In this document: piece after piece, positions 46,338-55,647 of the stretch
Numbering within the stretch: the stretch's first letter is position 1
Layout of the letters: every line of letters begins with the position of its first letter
NCBI GenBank assembly: GCA_009777575.1
Contig: WRLO01000003.1
Location: 1 to 64,000 of the forward strand
Direction of reading: 5' to 3'
DNA length: 64,000 bases
Source of the DNA: Candidatus Cloacimonadota bacterium
GTDB taxonomy: Bacteria; Cloacimonadota; Cloacimonadia; Cloacimonadales; WRIO01
Made by a program: the position numbers and the translations under genes
Notes under the pieces: generated by a model
The model's input: the letters and a program-made list of their open reading frames with translations, nothing else
Told to the model about the DNA's origin: nothing
Databases searched by the model: none

Positions 46338-47894
46338 ATGTCTGAGATAAATAAAGAAACAATATTAGTTATTGACTTTGGTGGACAATACAAAGAATTG
46401 ATAGCTCGTTCTGTTAGAACAAATGGAGTTTATTCACAGATTGTATCTAGCGATATTTCTTTAGATGAAATAAAACTAATTAATCCTAAAGGGATCATTT
46501 TAACTGGAGGTCCCAAAAGTGTTTATGATGATAACACAATAAAGTGTGATAAGAAAATTTTTGAAATAGGTATACCAGTTTTGGGGATTTGTTATGGGAT
46601 GCAATTAATGAGCTATTGTTTGGGAGGAAAGGTAAAAAAAGGTGCTGTTGGTGAGTATGGTATAGTAAATGTGATTCCAACTGATAATAAAAAATTACCT
46701 AATCCAACCTTAATTTCTTTAGGTAAAGAGTGGGGGAGACCTTTCAGGGCGCTTATGAGTCATAAAGATATAGTCACCCAATGTCCCCCTGGATTTTCCA
46801 TAACTGCTTTTTCTGAAAATAACATAGCCGCAATAGAAAATAATCAAAAGAAACTATATGGAGTTCAATTTCATCCTGAAACCTCACACACAGAATTTGG
46901 CAACGAAATAATGAGGCATTTTTTGTATGTTATCTGCGGAGCAAAAGGAGATTATCACTTAGATGATTATATTGATAGAGAGATTGAAAATATTAAAAAA
47001 GCAGTCGGAAAAAATAGAGTTTTATTAGGACTATCGGGAGGCGTTGATTCGTCTGTTTGTGCTTCTTTACTTTCACGCGCTATACCGAATCAATTGACTT
47101 GTGTTTTTGTAGATCATGGTTTTATGAGACTAGGGGAAGGTCATGAAATTGAGAGAATTTTTTCTAAAAAAAAAATGAATTTTATTCGTGTAAATACTAA
47201 AGAAAGATTTTTATGCAAATTGAAAGGTATTATTGACCCAGAACAAAAAAGAAAAGTAATTGGTGAGGAGTTTATTCGAGTTTTCGAAGAAGAGGCTTTA
47301 AAACTAGGTGACATACCTTTTCTTGCACAAGGAACTATTTATCCAGACATTGTAGAGTCAGGTGATTCTGCTGGTGCCGTGATAAAAAGCCATCATAATG
47401 TAGGTTGTTTACCAAAAAATATGAAATTTTCAAAACTTATCGAGCCTCTGTCCGGTTTGTTTAAAGATGAAGTCCGTATTGTAGGCAGAAAATTGGGATT
47501 GCCAAAATCTTTAGTAGAAAGACAACCATTCCCTGGACCAGGATTAGCTATACGCATCATAGGTGAAATAACAAACGAAAAATTGGATGTTTTGAGCAAA
47601 GTCGATGCCATTGTCAGAGAAGAGATAGGTAGGTTAAAAACTAAACCAAATCAATATTTCGCAGTTTTAACAAACACTCCCTCGGTTGGAGTCAAGGGAG
47701 ATGCTCGGACTTATGACCCTGTTGTAGCTATAAGAGCAGTGATAACCTCAGATTTTATGACTTGTGAATATGCTACTCTTTCTCATAAAGTTTTGGGAAA
47801 AATATCAAACCGCATAACCAGCGAAGTTTCTAGTATAAGTAGAGTTGTTTATGATATAACGGGAAAACCTCCTGCTACTATAGAATGGGAGTAA
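46338..47894 (+). CDS. guaA: GMP synthase (glutamine-hydrolysing)
   Basis: Converts XMP to GMP, 518 residues, full length. The class I amidotransferase domain has GICYGMQLM with nucleophile Cys85 and HPETSH (His/Glu of the triad, about 175). The ATP pyrophosphatase domain has LSGGVDSSVCASLL (P-loop, about 231) and TIYPDIVESG. The C-terminal dimerisation domain has RQPFPGPGLAIRIIGE and ends PPATIEWE, the usual end. A promoter and terminator upstream show it has its own transcription unit. No purine riboswitch is visible in the short leader. Confidence 0.97.
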   Translation: MSEINKETILVIDFGGQYKELIARSVRTNGVYSQIVSSDISLDEIKLINPKGIILTGGPKSVYDDNTIKCDKKIFEIGIPVLGICYGMQLMSYCLGGKVKKGAVGEYGIVNVIPTDNKKLPNPTLISLGKEWGRPFRALMSHKDIVTQCPPGFSITAFSENNIAAIENNQKKLYGVQFHPETSHTEFGNEIMRHFLYVICGAKGDYHLDDYIDREIENIKKAVGKNRVLLGLSGGVDSSVCASLLSRAIPNQLTCVFVDHGFMRLGEGHEIERIFSKKKMNFIRVNTKERFLCKLKGIIDPEQKRKVIGEEFIRVFEEEALKLGDIPFLAQGTIYPDIVESGDSAGAVIKSHHNVGCLPKNMKFSKLIEPLSGLFKDEVRIVGRKLGLPKSLVERQPFPGPGLAIRIIGEITNEKLDVLSKVDAIVREEIGRLKTKPNQYFAVLTNTPSVGVKGDARTYDPVVAIRAVITSDFMTCEYATLSHKVLGKISNRITSEVSSISRVVYDITGKPPATIEWE

Positions 47895-47948
47895 AGATAA
47901 TCTATATTTGTGTAATAGACCATAAATAAAAACAGTTAGGAGTAAATT

Positions 47949-48515
47949 ATGAGATTATTTATAATGCTTTTTTTACTTATTTTGTTGAGTTTGTCTTTGA
48001 GTTGTGTCTCAAGATATATGCCAGTAGCCCAGAATAACATCGAAGTATCAGATGAATTTGCAATATTGAGAACAGATGATGAATTAATGGCAATCAGAGT
48101 TGATTTGTGGAATGGAGAACCCCAGTATTTAACAGAGTATTTCTCATCAATGTTTGTCCGGATACAAAACAGATCAAGTTATCCAATTAGAATAATACCA
48201 ACTGATTTTGCTATGATAAACGAAAATCAAATGCAATATGACTTAGTTCCCAGTGATATAGTTCTTGAAATAGCGCTTTCACACCCTTCTTTAGTTCCAG
48301 AATGGTTTTCAATTTCAGCTGAAACACAAAGAGAAAATTTAAATCGAGTAAATACTATCCGTAGAAACATTATGACTAGAGCTTTTGCTTTTGGCGAGAT
48401 ACATCCGGGAGCTATTAAAGAGGGAATTTTATTTTTTCCAAACCTTGATAATAAAAACCAAGAATTTACTATTTTATATAGACACAATGAGATTTTGTTT
48501 AGGAAAAATAGATAA
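47949..48515 (+). CDS. Putative exported protein/lipoprotein of unknown function
   Basis: A 188-residue protein with a hydrophobic N-terminus (RLFIMLFLLILLSLSLSC) ending at Cys19; the lipobox (SLSC) is imperfect, so lipoprotein processing is possible but not sure. The mature part is hydrophilic, with strand-like segments (MFVRIQNRSSYPIRIIPTDF) resembling a small beta-sandwich. A TTAGGAG-type ribosome site precedes it. I recognise no family. The gene ends just before a TGTCATTC-type repeat. Confidence 0.65.
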   Translation: MRLFIMLFLLILLSLSLSCVSRYMPVAQNNIEVSDEFAILRTDDELMAIRVDLWNGEPQYLTEYFSSMFVRIQNRSSYPIRIIPTDFAMINENQMQYDLVPSDIVLEIALSHPSLVPEWFSISAETQRENLNRVNTIRRNIMTRAFAFGEIHPGAIKEGILFFPNLDNKNQEFTILYRHNEILFRKNR

Positions 48516-48516
48516 T

Positions 48517-48568
48517 GTCTCTCCTTGTCACCTTGAACGAAGTGAAAGGTCTCATGAATGACACGAAC
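48517..48568 (+). repeat. Short TGTCACCTTGAACGAAGTG-type repeat
   Basis: Intergenic segment with CTTGTCACCTTGAACGAAGTG, then GGTCTCATGAATGACACGAA, the classic form of the element seen in degenerate copies at 32140-32242 and 37024-37135. It lies between the putative lipoprotein gene and aspS. Confidence 0.6.
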
Positions 48569-48607
48569 TAAATTTGAAGTTATATATCAGATAAAAAAGA
48601 GGTAAAT

Positions 48608-50422
48608 ATGATTGAAATTTTAGGTGATTTTAAAAGAACCCACTATTGTGGGGATTTAAACAGCTCATTCAACGGAACTGAAGTTACATTAATGGGTTGG
48701 GTTAATAAAAGACGTGATCTAGGTGGTTTGATATTTATTGATCTGCGTGATATAAAAGGGATAGTGCAATGTGTTTTTCATCCTCCAGCTACTTCCCAAG
48801 AGAATCCAAATGATATAAAAAATGAGATTGATATTTATGAAAAAGCAAAGGATGTCCGCAATGAATATGTACTTGCTATCAGAGGAAAGGTAGCGCCGCG
48901 AGACACAAAAAATCTTAATAAAAATATGCCTACTGGTGAAATAGAGGTCATTGTCAATGCAATAAAAATCTTAAATGTCTCAGAACCTATGCCTATCCAA
49001 CTTAATGAAAATGTCATGGCTGAAGAAGATTTGAGACTTCAGTATAGGTATTTAGACCTAAGAAGAGAAAAACTTCAAAAAAATCTTATCATTAGACATA
49101 AAATGGTCTACAAAATAAGAGAGTTCCTTTATCAAAAAGATTTTTCTGAAATTGAGACACCCATCCTCATGAAAAGCACTCCTGAAGGTGCTAGAGATTA
49201 TTTAGTTCCAAGTCGTGTCCATCCAGGGAAGTTTTTTGCTTTACCTCAATCACCTCAGATTTATAAACAATTATTAATGATAGGTGGCATGGATAGGTAT
49301 TTTCAGATAGCTCGCTGTTTCAGAGATGAAGATTTGAGAGCAGATAGACAACCTGAATTTACTCAATTGGATATCGAGATGAGTTATGTAAATCAAGAGG
49401 ACATATTAAACATTATGGAAGAGCTTTTTAGATATGTGTGGAAAGAAACTATTAATGTAGAAATCCCTATTCCTTTTCCGAGATTTACTTATCAAGAAGC
49501 AATGAATAAATACGGCAGTGATAAACCAGATATACGTTTTGGTTTAGAACTTCATAACATCACCCATCTATTTGATAAAACAGAGTTTGAGGTATTTAAA
49601 AAAGCTATCGAAAATAAATTTTCTATTCGTTGCATCGTGGTTCCAAATTGTGCTAATTTTACAAGAAAGCAAATAGACGGTTTAACAGATTTAGCCAAAC
49701 ATCTCGGTGCAAAGGGACTTGCTTATACAAAGATATTGAATAATACTCTCGATTCAGGTATTGCAAAATTCCTTTCTGAAGATGAAAAAAATCAAATTAT
49801 CAAATTTTTAAATGTTTCAGAAGGTGATCTCATTCTTTATGCAGCTGACTCAGATAAACTATCTTTTAAAGTCCTTGCCGGTATCAGAAATCAAATAGCC
49901 AAAGATTTAAATCTTATCAACAACAACGATTTTGCTTTTTGCTGGATTACAGATTTTCCTTTATTTGACTACAATGCAGAAGAAAATAGATGGGAGCCAG
50001 CCCACCACATGTTCACATTACCCAAGGATGAGCATTTATGCTTTCTTGACGAACCAACAAAATATGGAGAAATTCAGGGACAACTATATGATATGGTTTG
50101 CAATGGTATGGAGTTATCATCTGGTAGCATTAGATGCCATTCTCTTGATATTCAAAAGAAAATATTTAATGTTCTTGGTTTTGAAGAAAAAGACTTACAT
50201 GATAGATTTGGATTTTTCTTAAATGCCTTAAAATATGGGACACCGCCACATGGAGGAATAGCTCCCGGTATTGATAGAATGGTTATGCTTTTGACCCAAG
50301 CTGAGTCGATTAGAGATGTTATTGCCTTTCCCAAAACTTTAAAGGCTGTTGACTTAATGAGTCAAGCACCAGCAGAGGTCTCAGAAAGACAGATGCAGGA
50401 ACTAGGGCTGAAATTTAGATAA
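48608..50422 (+). CDS. aspS: Aspartate-tRNA ligase
   Basis: Class IIb aminoacyl-tRNA synthetase of bacterial type, 604 residues, with the N-terminal OB-fold anticodon-binding domain ([20 protein letters not shown]). The class II motifs are [20 protein letters not shown] (motif 1), [20 protein letters not shown] (motif 2) and [14 protein letters not shown] (motif 3). A GAD-like insertion domain (about 300-420) confirms the bacterial type. An AAGAGGT ribosome site lies upstream. purN overlaps its stop by one base. Whether it also charges tRNA-Asn cannot be read from the sequence. Confidence 0.96.
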   Translation: MIEILGDFKRTHYCGDLNSSFNGTEVTLMGWVNKRRDLGGLIFIDLRDIKGIVQCVFHPPATSQENPNDIKNEIDIYEKAKDVRNEYVLAIRGKVAPRDTKNLNKNMPTGEIEVIVNAIKILNVSEPMPIQLNENVMAEEDLRLQYRYLDLRREKLQKNLIIRHKMVYKIREFLYQKDFSEIETPILMKSTPEGARDYLVPSRVHPGKFFALPQSPQIYKQLLMIGGMDRYFQIARCFRDEDLRADRQPEFTQLDIEMSYVNQEDILNIMEELFRYVWKETINVEIPIPFPRFTYQEAMNKYGSDKPDIRFGLELHNITHLFDKTEFEVFKKAIENKFSIRCIVVPNCANFTRKQIDGLTDLAKHLGAKGLAYTKILNNTLDSGIAKFLSEDEKNQIIKFLNVSEGDLILYAADSDKLSFKVLAGIRNQIAKDLNLINNNDFAFCWITDFPLFDYNAEENRWEPAHHMFTLPKDEHLCFLDEPTKYGEIQGQLYDMVCNGMELSSGSIRCHSLDIQKKIFNVLGFEEKDLHDRFGFFLNALKYGTPPHGGIAPGIDRMVMLLTQAESIRDVIAFPKTLKAVDLMSQAPAEVSERQMQELGLKFR

Positions 50423-51003
50423 TGAGAAAAATAGCTATACTTTCTAGTGGTAAAAGCAGAGGATCAAATTTTCTTGCGATTTATGACTATATAAAGATAA
50501 AAAGTCTGCCAATATCTATTGAATATCTCATTGTTACAGACAAATCTGCACCTATTGTTAAAATTGCTTTAGACAGAGGAATTGCAATAAAATATTTTGA
50601 AGAATCAAAGAAAAAAATAAATGATTTCTTGTTAGATATTATTACTCAAAACCCTGTAGATTTGATAGTTTTAGCTGGTTTTATGAGAAAACTTAGTTCG
50701 GCTTTTTTTCAAAATATAAAAATTGTCGTCATTAATGTTCATCCTGCTTTACTACCAAAATATGGTGGAAAAGGGATGTATGGCATGAATGTTCATAAAG
50801 CAGTATTTGAGGCAGAAGAAAAAGTCTCAGGAGCTACTATTCATATTGTTGATGAACTTTATGACAATGGCTTTATTCTTTGTCAAAAAGAATGTGATAT
50901 TTCAATGTGTAAATCTCCAGATGATATCGCTAAGATTGTTTTAAGGATAGAACACGAGATTTATCCAAAAACTATTGAAAAAATTCTTTTTTCTGAAATT
51001 TAA
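50422..51003 (+). CDS. purN: Phosphoribosylglycinamide formyltransferase
   Basis: GAR transformylase of purine synthesis using 10-formyltetrahydrofolate, 193 residues. The start RKIAILSSGKSRGSNFLAIY is the phosphate-binding loop; VINVHPALLPKYGGKGMYG holds the catalytic Asn/His, and SGATIHIVDELYDNG contains the catalytic Asp region. Its ATG overlaps the aspS stop (TAATG), so translation is coupled. Together with guaA it is part of purine metabolism, but the other pur genes are not here. Confidence 0.92.
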   Translation: MRKIAILSSGKSRGSNFLAIYDYIKIKSLPISIEYLIVTDKSAPIVKIALDRGIAIKYFEESKKKINDFLLDIITQNPVDLIVLAGFMRKLSSAFFQNIKIVVINVHPALLPKYGGKGMYGMNVHKAVFEAEEKVSGATIHIVDELYDNGFILCQKECDISMCKSPDDIAKIVLRIEHEIYPKTIEKILFSEI

Positions 51004-51017
51004 AGGTAAGTGTTTAA

Positions 51018-52025
51018 ATGCCAACTACAAAAAAGAGAATACTTGTCATAACCACGGGTGGAACAATAGCTATGAAATACGAAAAAGATACGGGTGTTGT
51101 TCCTTGCAATGAATTAATGGAGTTTTTAAAATCCTTTTCTCAATTGAGCGAGGTTGCAGATATTGATGTATATGAGTTTTCCAATATTCCTAGTCCTCAT
51201 ATGACACCAGAAATGATGTTTAATTTAGCTAAATATCTTGATGATATCATTGAATCATCTAATGGAGATACACAGTCTCTTCAAATTTCTGACTATGATG
51301 GAGCTGTCATTACACATGGTACTGACACCCTTGAAGAAACTGCTTTTTTGCTTGATTTAGTATTAACTACTAGAAAACCTGTAGTCTTAACTGCAGCTAT
51401 GAGAAGTGGCAATGACATTGGTTTGGATGGACCAAGAAATATTATTGGTGCTGTCAGAGTTGCAGCTCATGCAAACTCTATAGATAAAGGTGTGTTAGTT
51501 GTTATGAATGACGAAATTCATACTGCTCGCGATGTATTAAAAGCTGACACTGGAAGAGTAAATTCTTTTGAATCGCCCGGATATGGTGCTATTGGATATG
51601 TTGATACTGACGATGTGATCTATCATCGACAGATTTTGGTTAGAGAAAATGTTTGGACAGATAAAATTAATTCAAATGTTGACTTGATAAAAGCCACTTC
51701 TGGAATTGATGACAGATATATTCGTTCTTCTATTGAAAATGGTGCCGCTGGTATAGTTATTGAGGCTTTTGGTAAGGGAAATTTACCACCTAACATGATT
51801 CCGTCAATCCAAAAAGCGATTTCATTAAATATTGTTGTTGTTGTTGTTTCAAGAGTGAATACTGGAAGAGTTTTACCTGAATATGGATATTTAGGGGGGG
51901 GGAAAGATTTAGAAAATTATGGGGTGATTTTAGGGGGAGATCTAAAGGGACCAAAAGCTCGTATCAAACTAATGTGCCTATTAGGAAAATATGATGATGT
52001 TGATAAGATAAAAAAATTCTTTTAG
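51018..52025 (+). CDS. ansA: L-asparaginase
   Basis: A 335-residue asparaginase of the bacterial type I/II family. ILVITTGGTIAMKYEKDTG contains the first nucleophile threonine and VITHGTDTLEETAFLLDL the second active-site threonine and aspartate. The RSGNDIGLDGPRNI and YGYLGGGKDLENYG segments are conserved. No signal peptide, so it is probably cytoplasmic, supplying aspartate and ammonia from asparagine. The GGG at about residue 294 is encoded by nine consecutive G (51894-51902), a slippage-prone tract. It follows purN by 14 bp. Confidence 0.92.
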   Translation: MPTTKKRILVITTGGTIAMKYEKDTGVVPCNELMEFLKSFSQLSEVADIDVYEFSNIPSPHMTPEMMFNLAKYLDDIIESSNGDTQSLQISDYDGAVITHGTDTLEETAFLLDLVLTTRKPVVLTAAMRSGNDIGLDGPRNIIGAVRVAAHANSIDKGVLVVMNDEIHTARDVLKADTGRVNSFESPGYGAIGYVDTDDVIYHRQILVRENVWTDKINSNVDLIKATSGIDDRYIRSSIENGAAGIVIEAFGKGNLPPNMIPSIQKAISLNIVVVVVSRVNTGRVLPEYGYLGGGKDLENYGVILGGDLKGPKARIKLMCLLGKYDDVDKIKKFF

Positions 52026-52042
52026 GATTTGTCACCCTTTGT

Positions 52043-52175
52043 TAGGGGGGGCAGGGGGTAATGCTTGCAACTTAGCGGGATTTTATTTCTTAGTGCCAAT
52101 CTCCGATTGGCTTTTTATACGAGTTTATGGCAATCGGAGATTGCAACTACAGGTTTTTAAACAACTTAAGTTGAT
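52043..52175. repeat. Structured repeat region after ansA
   Basis: The stretch starts with G7-CA-G5 (52046-52060), then contains GCCAATC-TCC-GATTGGC followed by TTTTT (52095-52116), and a further GGCAATCGGAGATTGC (52129-52144) that is the inverse of the first arm. The end GGTTTTTAAACAACTTAAGTTG resembles the repeat at 31845-31945 on the other strand. The first hairpin with its T run could also terminate ansA transcription. Short open frames across it have no ribosome site or family match, so I call no gene in the 52026-52343 gap. Confidence 0.55.
52095..52116 (+). terminator. Possible Rho-independent terminator of the aspS-purN-ansA run
   Basis: A seven-pair perfect stem (GCCAATC/GATTGGC), three-base loop and five T residues, 70 bp after the ansA stop codon. 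It is part of the repeat above, so terminator function may be secondary. Confidence 0.5.
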
Positions 52176-52277
52176 AGCATTGGAGCAGGGTGAGAATTTT
52201 GAAGTTACAGGTTACCATGATAAATCGATACTTTTAATAAAATTTTCCATAAAAAATAAGGGGATTACATATTTTGC

Positions 52278-52306
52278 TTGACAGATAAGCTTTTTTATTT
52301 TTTTTG
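52278..52306 (+). promoter_or_regulatory. Putative promoter of the repeat lipoprotein gene
   Basis: TTGACA (52278-52283), 15 bases and TTTTTTTG (52299-52306), about 38 bp before the start at 52344, matching the window's promoter pattern. Confidence 0.45.
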
Positions 52307-52343
52307 GTAAAATCAATAAAAAAAATCAATATTTGGAGTGAAA

Positions 52344-54335
52344 ATGGTTAATAAAAAACGATCAATTTACTTTTTTTTAATGCTTTTTGTAGCATTATTT
52401 GTCAGTTCGTGTAGTACAGACAAATCGACAGAGTTGCCCCCGGAGACAGCTGCGGTGACGATACTTTTGTCCACATCAGATGGAGGTTCAGCTATCGGGG
52501 CTACGGTTTTATTGGAAAATCACAACGCAGTGGATAGATATCAGCTAACTGCTACATCGTCAGAGGTTGTATTTCCGGAAATAGTTTATGGGACATATAA
52601 TTTGATAATTCGTCATATAGGTTATGTAGATTATATCCAAGGTCCTTTTGCAGTCCAGTCAAATTCTACTACCCGTTATACAACTCTTATGTCTAACGAA
52701 GGTGATTTACTAACTGGGACATTAAGCATTGCTCTATCAACTGACAATCAAGGCTCAGTTGTTGGCGCAGCAGTGCGTTTGAATCATCAAAATGGTGTAA
52801 ATAATTACTTCCAAACTGCTACAGGTAATACAGTAGTATTCTCTGAAGTAACATATGGAATTTATGAAGTAGTGGTCGAACATATTGGCTATAAAAATTT
52901 TGTTTATAGCCCTATACTAGTTCAAACCACCTCAGTAAATCATGCAATTGAGCTGATTTCAGACGGAACAGAACCACCTCCTCATACAGCTATTGTCAAC
53001 ATCAATCTTTCAACAAATGATGGAGGTTCTGTTATAGGTTCGATCATATTACTGGAAAACCATGACGGCGTGACCTCATACCACCAGTCTGCTGCTGGTT
53101 CAGATGTTGTCTTTACAGGAGTAAATTATGGAACCTATAGCGTTATTATACGACATACAGGTTACAACGACTATATCCATAGTCCTTTTCTAATCCAATC
53201 AAGCACAGTAAATCATGCAGCAATCCTAGTTTCTGCTGGTGATTTAACATCAACAGTAACTATACATCTATCAACTGATGATGGAGGTTCAGTTATGTGG
53301 GCATTAGTCATATTAGAAAACCATAATGGCATAAATACATACACGAGAACAGCTACTAGCGATGTATTAACATTCGTGGACATTCCTTTTGGAATTTATA
53401 CTTTGATAGTCAATCATACCGGTTATGAGAGCTATTCATTTAATCCTCTAAATGTAGATTCAAGTAGTATCAGCCATTCATTAACCCTAATCTCAGAAGG
53501 TGGTGGTGATTTAACGGCAAGTGTTAGAATAAATCTCTCCACAAGCGATGGAGGTTCTATATTTGGTGCTAATGTAAAGTTAGAAAATCAAAACGGAACA
53601 GAGATTTATCAACAAACCGCCACAAATTCAGAAGTACTCTTCTCTGAAGTAGTTTATGGCACTTATAAAGTGAATGTTTTACATACAGGTTATCAAGAAT
53701 ATACTCATAACAATCTGATTGTTGAGTCAGAATCTGTAGAACATGAAGTATATCTTGTATCAACCAGCATAGGTATTGGTGATAAAATCACTTTTGGAAT
53801 TTATGATTGGGTTGTCCTTGATATACAAGATGGTAAGGCATTGATAATGTGTGAAAATCTCACAGAACAGCGTCTTTATCACCATACCAATACTGAGGTT
53901 ACATGGGAAAGTAGTAGCCTTCGCGCGTATTTAAATGGAGAATTTTTTAATTCTGCTGCTTTCAGTAATAACGATAGATCTCGTATAGTTGAAGTAAACA
54001 ATATAAATGGAAACAATCAATGGTATGGGACAAATGGCGGTGCCAATACAAACGACAGGATTTTCATTCTGAGTGTAGCTCAGGTAGTTCATTATTTTGG
54101 AGATAGTGGACAATTGGATGACAGGCCTTTGGGTGTATGGTATATTGATGATCAATTTAGCCAGAATCGTATAGCGACATTAAATGCCACCCCGGCCTCA
54201 TGGTGGTTGCGTTCACCTGGCGATAATCAGCTTCGAGCTATATATGTGCACCATGCAGGCAATATTTTTATGGATGGTTATAATGTAAGTAGCGAAAGCC
54301 TCGGGGTTCGCCCAGCATTATGGTTGGAATGGTAG
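52344..54335 (+). CDS. Lipoprotein with five carboxypeptidase-regulatory-like repeats and a DUF6273-like C-terminus
   Basis: ATG 52344 is chosen because GGAG lies five bases upstream; a GTG at 52338 overlaps that site. The 663-residue protein has a clear lipobox (VSSC, Cys23). Five repeats of about 88 residues follow (about 35-480), each starting like VTILLSTSDGGSAIGATVLL and containing a YGTYNLIIRHIGY motif, typical of carboxypeptidase-regulatory-like beta-sandwiches. The C-terminal 185 residues (ITFGIYDWVVLDIQDGKALI to SLGVRPALWLEW) match DUF6273. Likely an outer-membrane surface lipoprotein, perhaps adhesive; ligand unknown. Repeat units differ enough to be old. Confidence 0.82.
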   Translation: MVNKKRSIYFFLMLFVALFVSSCSTDKSTELPPETAAVTILLSTSDGGSAIGATVLLENHNAVDRYQLTATSSEVVFPEIVYGTYNLIIRHIGYVDYIQGPFAVQSNSTTRYTTLMSNEGDLLTGTLSIALSTDNQGSVVGAAVRLNHQNGVNNYFQTATGNTVVFSEVTYGIYEVVVEHIGYKNFVYSPILVQTTSVNHAIELISDGTEPPPHTAIVNINLSTNDGGSVIGSIILLENHDGVTSYHQSAAGSDVVFTGVNYGTYSVIIRHTGYNDYIHSPFLIQSSTVNHAAILVSAGDLTSTVTIHLSTDDGGSVMWALVILENHNGINTYTRTATSDVLTFVDIPFGIYTLIVNHTGYESYSFNPLNVDSSSISHSLTLISEGGGDLTASVRINLSTSDGGSIFGANVKLENQNGTEIYQQTATNSEVLFSEVVYGTYKVNVLHTGYQEYTHNNLIVESESVEHEVYLVSTSIGIGDKITFGIYDWVVLDIQDGKALIMCENLTEQRLYHHTNTEVTWESSSLRAYLNGEFFNSAAFSNNDRSRIVEVNNINGNNQWYGTNGGANTNDRIFILSVAQVVHYFGDSGQLDDRPLGVWYIDDQFSQNRIATLNATPASWWLRSPGDNQLRAIYVHHAGNIFMDGYNVSSESLGVRPALWLEW

Positions 54336-54438
54336 TTTTTTATCTAATTTGCACTATAAATAATTATTTTTTCAGATTTTTTAAAAAGCTGTATATAAGT
54401 AGTTTTCAGACTTTTTTAGTCGATTTTTTAAAAAATAA

Positions 54439-54468
54439 TTGACAAAAAAGAGAAAAAAAAATTATTTG
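54439..54468 (+). promoter_or_regulatory. Putative rplM-rpsI promoter
   Basis: TTGACA (54439-54444), 16 bases, then ATTATTTG (54461-54468), 33 bp before the rplM start at 54502. Same spacing as the guaA promoter. Confidence 0.55.
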
Positions 54469-54501
54469 TTCAAGATTAATTTTAATAGAAAGGAGTAGAG
54501 G

Positions 54502-54930
54502 ATGAAAACTCTGACACCAAAACCTTGTGATATCAAGCGGGGTTGGTATTTGATCGATGCTTCAGAGCAGACTTTGGGTAGATTATCAACAAAGGTTGCT
54601 CACATACTTAAAGGGAAAAACAAGACCTATTATGTTCCGCATTTGGATTGTGGAGATTTTGTCATTATAATCAATGCAGACAAGGTAGTTTTGACAGGTA
54701 GTAAAGAGCTTCAAAAAGAATATCAAAGTTATAGCGGTTATCCAGGTGGTTTGAAAAGGATCCCATATAAGCGGATGTTATCAGAACGACCTGAAAATGT
54801 GATATTCAAGGCAGTTAAAGGTATGTTGCCCAAGAATTCATTGGGACGACAAATGATTAAGAAACTAAAAATTTATATTGAGGACACACATCCACATAGT
54901 GCTCAAAAGCCGGAAATGTTGTCTGTATAG
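54502..54930 (+). CDS. rplM: 50S ribosomal protein L13
   Basis: A 142-residue L13. KRGWYLIDASEQTLGRLSTK, GKNKTYYVPHLDCGDFVIII and the C-terminal GMLPKNSLGRQMIKKLKIY are standard signatures. It is followed 11 bp later by rpsI, the conserved L13-S9 operon. AAAGGAG precedes the start and a TTGACA promoter lies just upstream. Confidence 0.97.
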   Translation: MKTLTPKPCDIKRGWYLIDASEQTLGRLSTKVAHILKGKNKTYYVPHLDCGDFVIIINADKVVLTGSKELQKEYQSYSGYPGGLKRIPYKRMLSERPENVIFKAVKGMLPKNSLGRQMIKKLKIYIEDTHPHSAQKPEMLSV

Positions 54931-54941
54931 GAGGAAATTGA

Positions 54942-55328
54942 ATGCTATTTTTTGATGCCGTAGGAAGAAGAAAGACTTCCGTAGCAAGAGTGATAATCAC
55001 TCCTGGAACTGGAAAACGTATCATCAATACATTGCCTATGAAAAAATATCTTGCCAGAGAAATATTGGAAATGGTTGTTGAACAGCCTTTTGAGATAGTT
55101 CAAATGGGTGATAAATTTGACTTAAAAGTCAATGTATTTGGTGGTGGTTTATCAAGTCAAGCAGGTGCTATCCGTCATGGAATAAGCAGAGCTTTGGTTA
55201 AATTTGATGAAACTCTTAAACCAGCTTTAAAAGCGAGAGGTCTATTAACTCGTGATCCAAGAATGGTTGAAAGAAAGAAACCAGGAAGACCTAAAGCTCG
55301 TAAAAGATTCCAATTCTCAAAACGTTAA
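54942..55328 (+). CDS. rpsI: 30S ribosomal protein S9
   Basis: A 128-residue S9. The start FFDAVGRRKTSVARVIITPG, the central VNVFGGGLSSQAGAIRHGIS and the basic tail ending KARKRFQFSKR (which reaches the ribosomal P site) are all typical. GGAGGAAA lies before the ATG. It is transcribed with rplM. Confidence 0.97.
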   Translation: MLFFDAVGRRKTSVARVIITPGTGKRIINTLPMKKYLAREILEMVVEQPFEIVQMGDKFDLKVNVFGGGLSSQAGAIRHGISRALVKFDETLKPALKARGLLTRDPRMVERKKPGRPKARKRFQFSKR

Positions 55329-55647
55329 TTTAGAGTGAGAAATGTGACAATCGTCCATAATAAATCCCGAAAAAATAGGGAGTACAATGCAATGCGGAGT
55401 TGCAAGGCGGTGTTTTCAAAAGAAATTCACTATGTCGTTTTATATATTTGCTAACTATTTATGGTTACTGCTAGATATTTAACCCCACAGAAGATAGAAT
55501 TATGAAAACTGAATTGCGTATATCTGCATTGTTAAAAAAAACCGTAAACATGATAATTTTGGTAGAAAGTGATAAATTTGAATTTTCGGATAAAACACTG
55601 AGGAAAAAAAAAATTAACTCTACCAACCTTAGAAGGAGATTATTTTT
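55329..55647 (+). other. rpsI-rpsB gap, possible rpsB leader
   Basis: The 319-bp gap has no credible gene. It contains ATCCC-GAAAAAATA-GGGA, an imperfect TGCAA/TTGCA pair and, nearer rpsB, an A/T-rich stretch. A leader with autoregulatory structure is known before rpsB in other bacteria, but I cannot match a conserved S2 leader here. No strong TTGACA box is seen. AGAAGGAG lies before the rpsB start. Confidence 0.3.

Noticed and set aside
52039-52281. Plus-strand open frame of 80 codons after ansA
   Set aside because: It runs through a hairpin repeat and has no plausible ribosome site or recognisable domain.
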